From: JBBDIO01 sp040880365
Lineage (GTDB): Bacteria; Chloroflexota; Anaerolineae; Caldilineales; Caldilineaceae
Length of the DNA: 6,410 bases
Reading direction: 5' to 3'
Assembly: GCA_040880365.1 (NCBI GenBank)
Contig: JBBDIO010000082.1
Coordinates: 1 to 6,410 of the forward strand
Below the pieces are notes generated by a model, which ran no database searches, was not told the origin of the DNA, and worked only from the letters and a program-made list of their open reading frames with translations. Of the stretch, positions 4,145 to 6,410 are shown one piece after another. Position numbers and translations under genes: made by a program. The number at the start of each line of letters is the position of its first letter. The first letter of the stretch is position 1.

Positions 4145-5716
4145 CTACTTGGCATATTCCACAGCCCGCATTTCGCGCACAACCGTCACGCGAATCTGTC
4201 CCGGATACTGTAGATTGTCTTCAATCTTCTTGGCAATGTCTTTAGAAAGCTTAATCGCCGCCAGATCGTCCAGCGTATCGGGCTTCACCAGCACCCGAAT
4301 CTCGCGCCCGGCCTGAATCGCAAAGGTCTGGCTTACGCCGTCGAAGCTGTTGCCGATTTCTTCCAGCTCGGTCACCCGCTTGATGTAGGCTTCCAGGCTT
4401 TCGCGGCGCGCGCCGGGGCGTGCGCCGCTGATGGCATCCGCCGCCGCCACAATCACGGCCTCAATCGACTGGGGTTCCACTTCGCCGTGATGGCTGGCGA
4501 CGCAGTTGACCACAATATCGTTCACGCCATAGCGTTTGAGAATCTCGCCGCCCACAATCGCATGGGGACCATCGACTTCGTGGCTTACCGCCTTGCCAAT
4601 ATCATGGAGCAGCCCCCCCATGCGCGCCACCCGCACATTGGCGTGCAGTTCCGAAGCGATGATTGCCGCGATGTGCGCGGTTTCGATGGCGTGATAGAGC
4701 TGATTCTGCCCATAGCTGGTACGAAACTTGAGCCGTCCCACCAGCCGTTGGATCTCGCGGTGCAGACCCTGGGAATTGGTCTCGATCATGGCCTGTTCGC
4801 CCGCTTCCAAAATCACGCGTTCGATCTCCGAGCGGGCGGTTTCCACTTCTTTTTCAATGCGCGAAGGGTGAATACGGCCATCGGCGACCAGCTTGCTCAA
4901 CGCCATGCGCGCCACTTCTCGGCGGATGGGGTCGAAGCTGCTGATGATGATGGCTTCGGGCGTATCGTCTACCACCAGATCCACGCCAATGGCTTGCTCG
5001 ATGGCACGGATATTGCGGCCCTGGCGACCAATGATGCGGCCCTTCATTTCATCGGAGGGCAGATCCACGCTGCTGACCGCATATTCCGAGACATGATCGC
5101 TGGCGATGCGCTCGATCGCCATAGTCACAATCTCGCGGGCGCGGCGGTCGGCTTCGTCGGTCACCTCGGCTTCGACCTCGCGAATGGTGCGCGCCATATC
5201 CTGGCGCGTCGATTGTTCGACCCGTTCCAGAAGCACGTTGCGGGCTTCTTCCTGGTTCATCTGAGCCACGCGTTCCAGCTCATCCTTCCACTGCTGCTCC
5301 TTGGTATCGAGTTCTGCTTCGGTCTGGTCGATCTTGGTTTGGCGCTGATTCAGCTTGCGCTCGCGGGTTTCCAGTTGTTCCAGACGCCGCTCGGCGCTAT
5401 CCAACCGATTTTGTAGCCGTTCTTCGATCCGCTCCAGTTCTTTGCGGCGGCGCGATTGTTCGGCTTCCATGTCGTTGCGCATCTGCACTTGCTCTTCCTT
5501 GGCTGCCAGCTCGCGCTGTTTGGCCTCGGTTTCTGCCTGGGCGATGATGCGCTGCGCCTCTTCTTCGGCGCTCTGCATAATACGTTGTTGTCGTGTTCGT
5601 TCGCTTTCCACCCCCGCCGCGCGCCCGCGTTGCAAGGCATAATAGCCTGCCACACCGGCGCTGATAAGCGAGAAGAAAAGAACCAGAACAACGGTAATGA
5701 GTACGGTGGGATCCAT
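4145..5716 (-). CDS. rny: Ribonuclease Y
   Basis: RNase Y is a membrane-anchored endoribonuclease that initiates mRNA decay and processing. The 523-residue length is typical. A single N-terminal membrane helix (about 5-27, VLITVVLVLFFSLISAGVAG) is followed by a long charged coiled coil (about 35-205, rich in Glu, Arg and Gln). The KH RNA-binding domain (about 216-280) has the loop GRIIGRQGRNIR (226-237). The HD hydrolase domain (about 335-430) has the metal-binding pair H371-D372 in GLLHDIGKA, then SHHGE (408-412) and AADAISGARPGARRES (425-440). The C-terminal domain is complete to EYAK. The start at 5716 has AAGGA 8 nt upstream and lies directly before the membrane helix. It is probably transcribed alone: the recA terminator lies upstream, although I could not find a strong promoter in the 136 nt between that terminator and the start. 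It is complete, with no missing motif. Confidence 0.98.
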   Translation of the reverse strand: MDPTVLITVVLVLFFSLISAGVAGYYALQRGRAAGVESERTRQQRIMQSAEEEAQRIIAQAETEAKQRELAAKEEQVQMRNDMEAEQSRRRKELERIEERLQNRLDSAERRLEQLETRERKLNQRQTKIDQTEAELDTKEQQWKDELERVAQMNQEEARNVLLERVEQSTRQDMARTIREVEAEVTDEADRRAREIVTMAIERIASDHVSEYAVSSVDLPSDEMKGRIIGRQGRNIRAIEQAIGVDLVVDDTPEAIIISSFDPIRREVARMALSKLVADGRIHPSRIEKEVETARSEIERVILEAGEQAMIETNSQGLHREIQRLVGRLKFRTSYGQNQLYHAIETAHIAAIIASELHANVRVARMGGLLHDIGKAVSHEVDGPHAIVGGEILKRYGVNDIVVNCVASHHGEVEPQSIEAVIVAAADAISGARPGARRESLEAYIKRVTELEEIGNSFDGVSQTFAIQAGREIRVLVKPDTLDDLAAIKLSKDIAKKIEDNLQYPGQIRVTVVREMRAVEYAK

Positions 5717-6087
5717 ATATTAATTCCTTGTGATGCGGCTGATTTCTGCATAGGTAATCGTGAGCAATACCGCTTTCGCACGCGAACTTGGTTCGGCGAA
5801 GCCGGCATTGGGCGTTTTGCTGGTGCTCGTTTCTGCTATGTTCGGCAAACTTAGTAAACAAAAAGCGCTGTAGCGTTCGCTACAGCGCAGGAAGCGTCCC
5901 ATCTCCTCTGTTTTAATCCAGGAAGAATCGACCTACCTATCCTGACCCCAAACGGCGCGGATGTGGGCGCATATCAAAATTGGGGCGATTGAAACAAGCT
6001 TTGACTCTATGCTCAGATACCAGGCATACCACTGGGCACACATCTATAGTTGGGTGAATCTTCTGCCGACAGCCTTTCGACAACAAC
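5717..6087. other. Non-coding region between recA and rny
   Basis: This 371-nt stretch holds the recA terminator (5853-5888), about 200 nt of untranslated sequence between it and the recA stop, and a 136-nt rny leader region. A 60-codon open frame (5720-5902, minus strand) overlaps the terminator and ends beside the rny ribosome binding site; I do not consider it a gene. A short dyad TTCGC-GT-GCGAA lies within 5776-5787. No clear promoter was found for rny. Confidence 0.6.
5853..5888 (-). terminator. Intrinsic terminator downstream of recA
   Basis: On the minus strand GCGCTGTAGC (5888-5879) and GCTACAGCGC (5874-5865) pair perfectly over 10 bp around a GAAC tetraloop, followed by TTTTTGTTT. 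It is about 200 nt downstream of the recA stop, farther than usual for the terminator of a coding gene, so a small RNA ending here is an alternative. It should insulate rny from recA transcription. Confidence 0.93.
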
Positions 6088-6410
6088 CTAGGCCGCCGCC
6101 ACCCGCTCGGCACGCCGTTTTTCAGCCGGCGCGTCTTCGGCGGCGGGCGGTTCGGTCCCGTTGGCGTCGGCAGCGGGCAGACCGGCCTTTTCGCGCACCA
6201 GCGTATCAATGGTGCGCGCCAGTTCGGGATTATCGCGCAGATACTCTTTGCTCGACTCGCGTCCCTGGCCGATCATATCATCGTTATAGCGATAATATGC
6301 GCCGCGCTTGGTCAGAATGTCATATTCAACACCCAGATCCAACAGATTGCCCGTAGTGCTGATACCCTCGTTATACATGATGTCGAATTCGGCCACCTTG
6401 AACGGCGGGG
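6088..6410 (-). CDS. recA: Recombinase RecA, C-terminal part
   Basis: This is the last 106 residues of RecA, the ATP-dependent DNA strand-exchange protein that also triggers LexA self-cleavage in the SOS response. The gene enters from the right edge already open (PPFKVAEFDIMYNEGIS), so the start, Walker motifs and DNA-binding loops lie outside the window. The visible part matches the end of the RecA core (about the first 20 residues) and the C-terminal domain (GVEYDILTKRGAYYRYNDDMIGQGRESSKEYLRDNPELA). It ends in a low-complexity Ala/Pro/Glu/Arg tail of about 35 residues (PAADANGTEPPAAEDAPAEK, then RRAERVAAA). Many RecA proteins end in an acidic regulatory tail; this one is mixed-charge with several arginines near the end. 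An apparent start inside the window is only a GTG valine codon (6396). The terminator lies about 200 nt downstream. Confidence 0.97.
   Translation of the reverse strand, partial: PPFKVAEFDIMYNEGISTTGNLLDLGVEYDILTKRGAYYRYNDDMIGQGRESSKEYLRDNPELARTIDTLVREKAGLPAADANGTEPPAAEDAPAEKRRAERVAAA

Noticed and set aside
4487..5416. 309-codon open frame on the plus strand, antisense to rny
   Set aside because: The frame is a by-product of GC-rich codon use in rny. Its translation is His- and Leu-rich with no recognisable domain, and the opposite strand encodes a complete RNase Y.
5783..5795. CGAAC-TTG-GTTCG dyad, resembling a Gram-positive LexA (SOS) box
   Set aside because: The spacer is 3 nt, whereas the Bacillus-type box needs 4. 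It also lies downstream of recA, whose promoter is outside the window, so SOS control cannot be inferred.
1..6410. CRISPR arrays, tRNA or rRNA genes, insertion sequences, toxin-antitoxin or phage-defence genes
   Set aside because: None was seen. Repeats are short and irregular, no tRNA cloverleaf was recognised by eye, and all well-supported genes belong to known families.

Overview
All seven genes in this window lie on the minus strand, so transcription runs from high to low coordinates. The set is the C-terminal end of recA, then rny (RNase Y), spoVS, mscL, a lipoprotein-type intradiol dioxygenase, a YceI-domain lipoprotein, and a short AraC-family regulator. recA-rny-spoVS adjacency is known from Firmicutes and Chloroflexota. 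The moderately high GC content, the spaced lipoproteins with Ala/Pro/Glu/Thr linkers and the RecA and SpoVS sequence style suggest Chloroflexota, probably a metagenome-assembled genome. This is inference; no rRNA or taxonomic marker is present to prove it.

Right part (about 3357-6410): housekeeping genes for DNA and RNA metabolism. recA ends at 6088, and a near-perfect intrinsic terminator follows about 200 nt later (5853-5888). rny (523 aa: membrane anchor, coiled coil, KH, HD) stands alone. A 419-nt non-coding stretch rich in short repeats separates it from spoVS. spoVS has its own good promoter candidate, a strong Shine-Dalgarno sequence and a very strong terminator.

Middle (2607-3356): mscL, a complete and canonical large mechanosensitive channel, with a 9-bp inverted repeat in its upstream region.

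Left part (1-2606): an accessory region. A Tat-type lipoprotein intradiol dioxygenase and a YceI-family lipoprotein are 87 nt apart with no visible terminator between them, so they are probably co-transcribed. Both would act outside the cytoplasmic membrane, one on catechol-type aromatics and one as a lipid or isoprenoid carrier. A terminator follows yceI, and then comes a separately promoted AraC-type regulator.

The most important caution concerns the 100-N gap at 2452-2551. It is flanked by an exact 55-bp duplication that contains the start of the dioxygenase gene. This looks like an assembler overlap that was never merged, so the gap and one repeat copy are probably not real DNA. I found no convincing undescribed system. 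The best leads are the repeat-rich rny-spoVS intergenic region and the extracytoplasmic dioxygenase/YceI pair.
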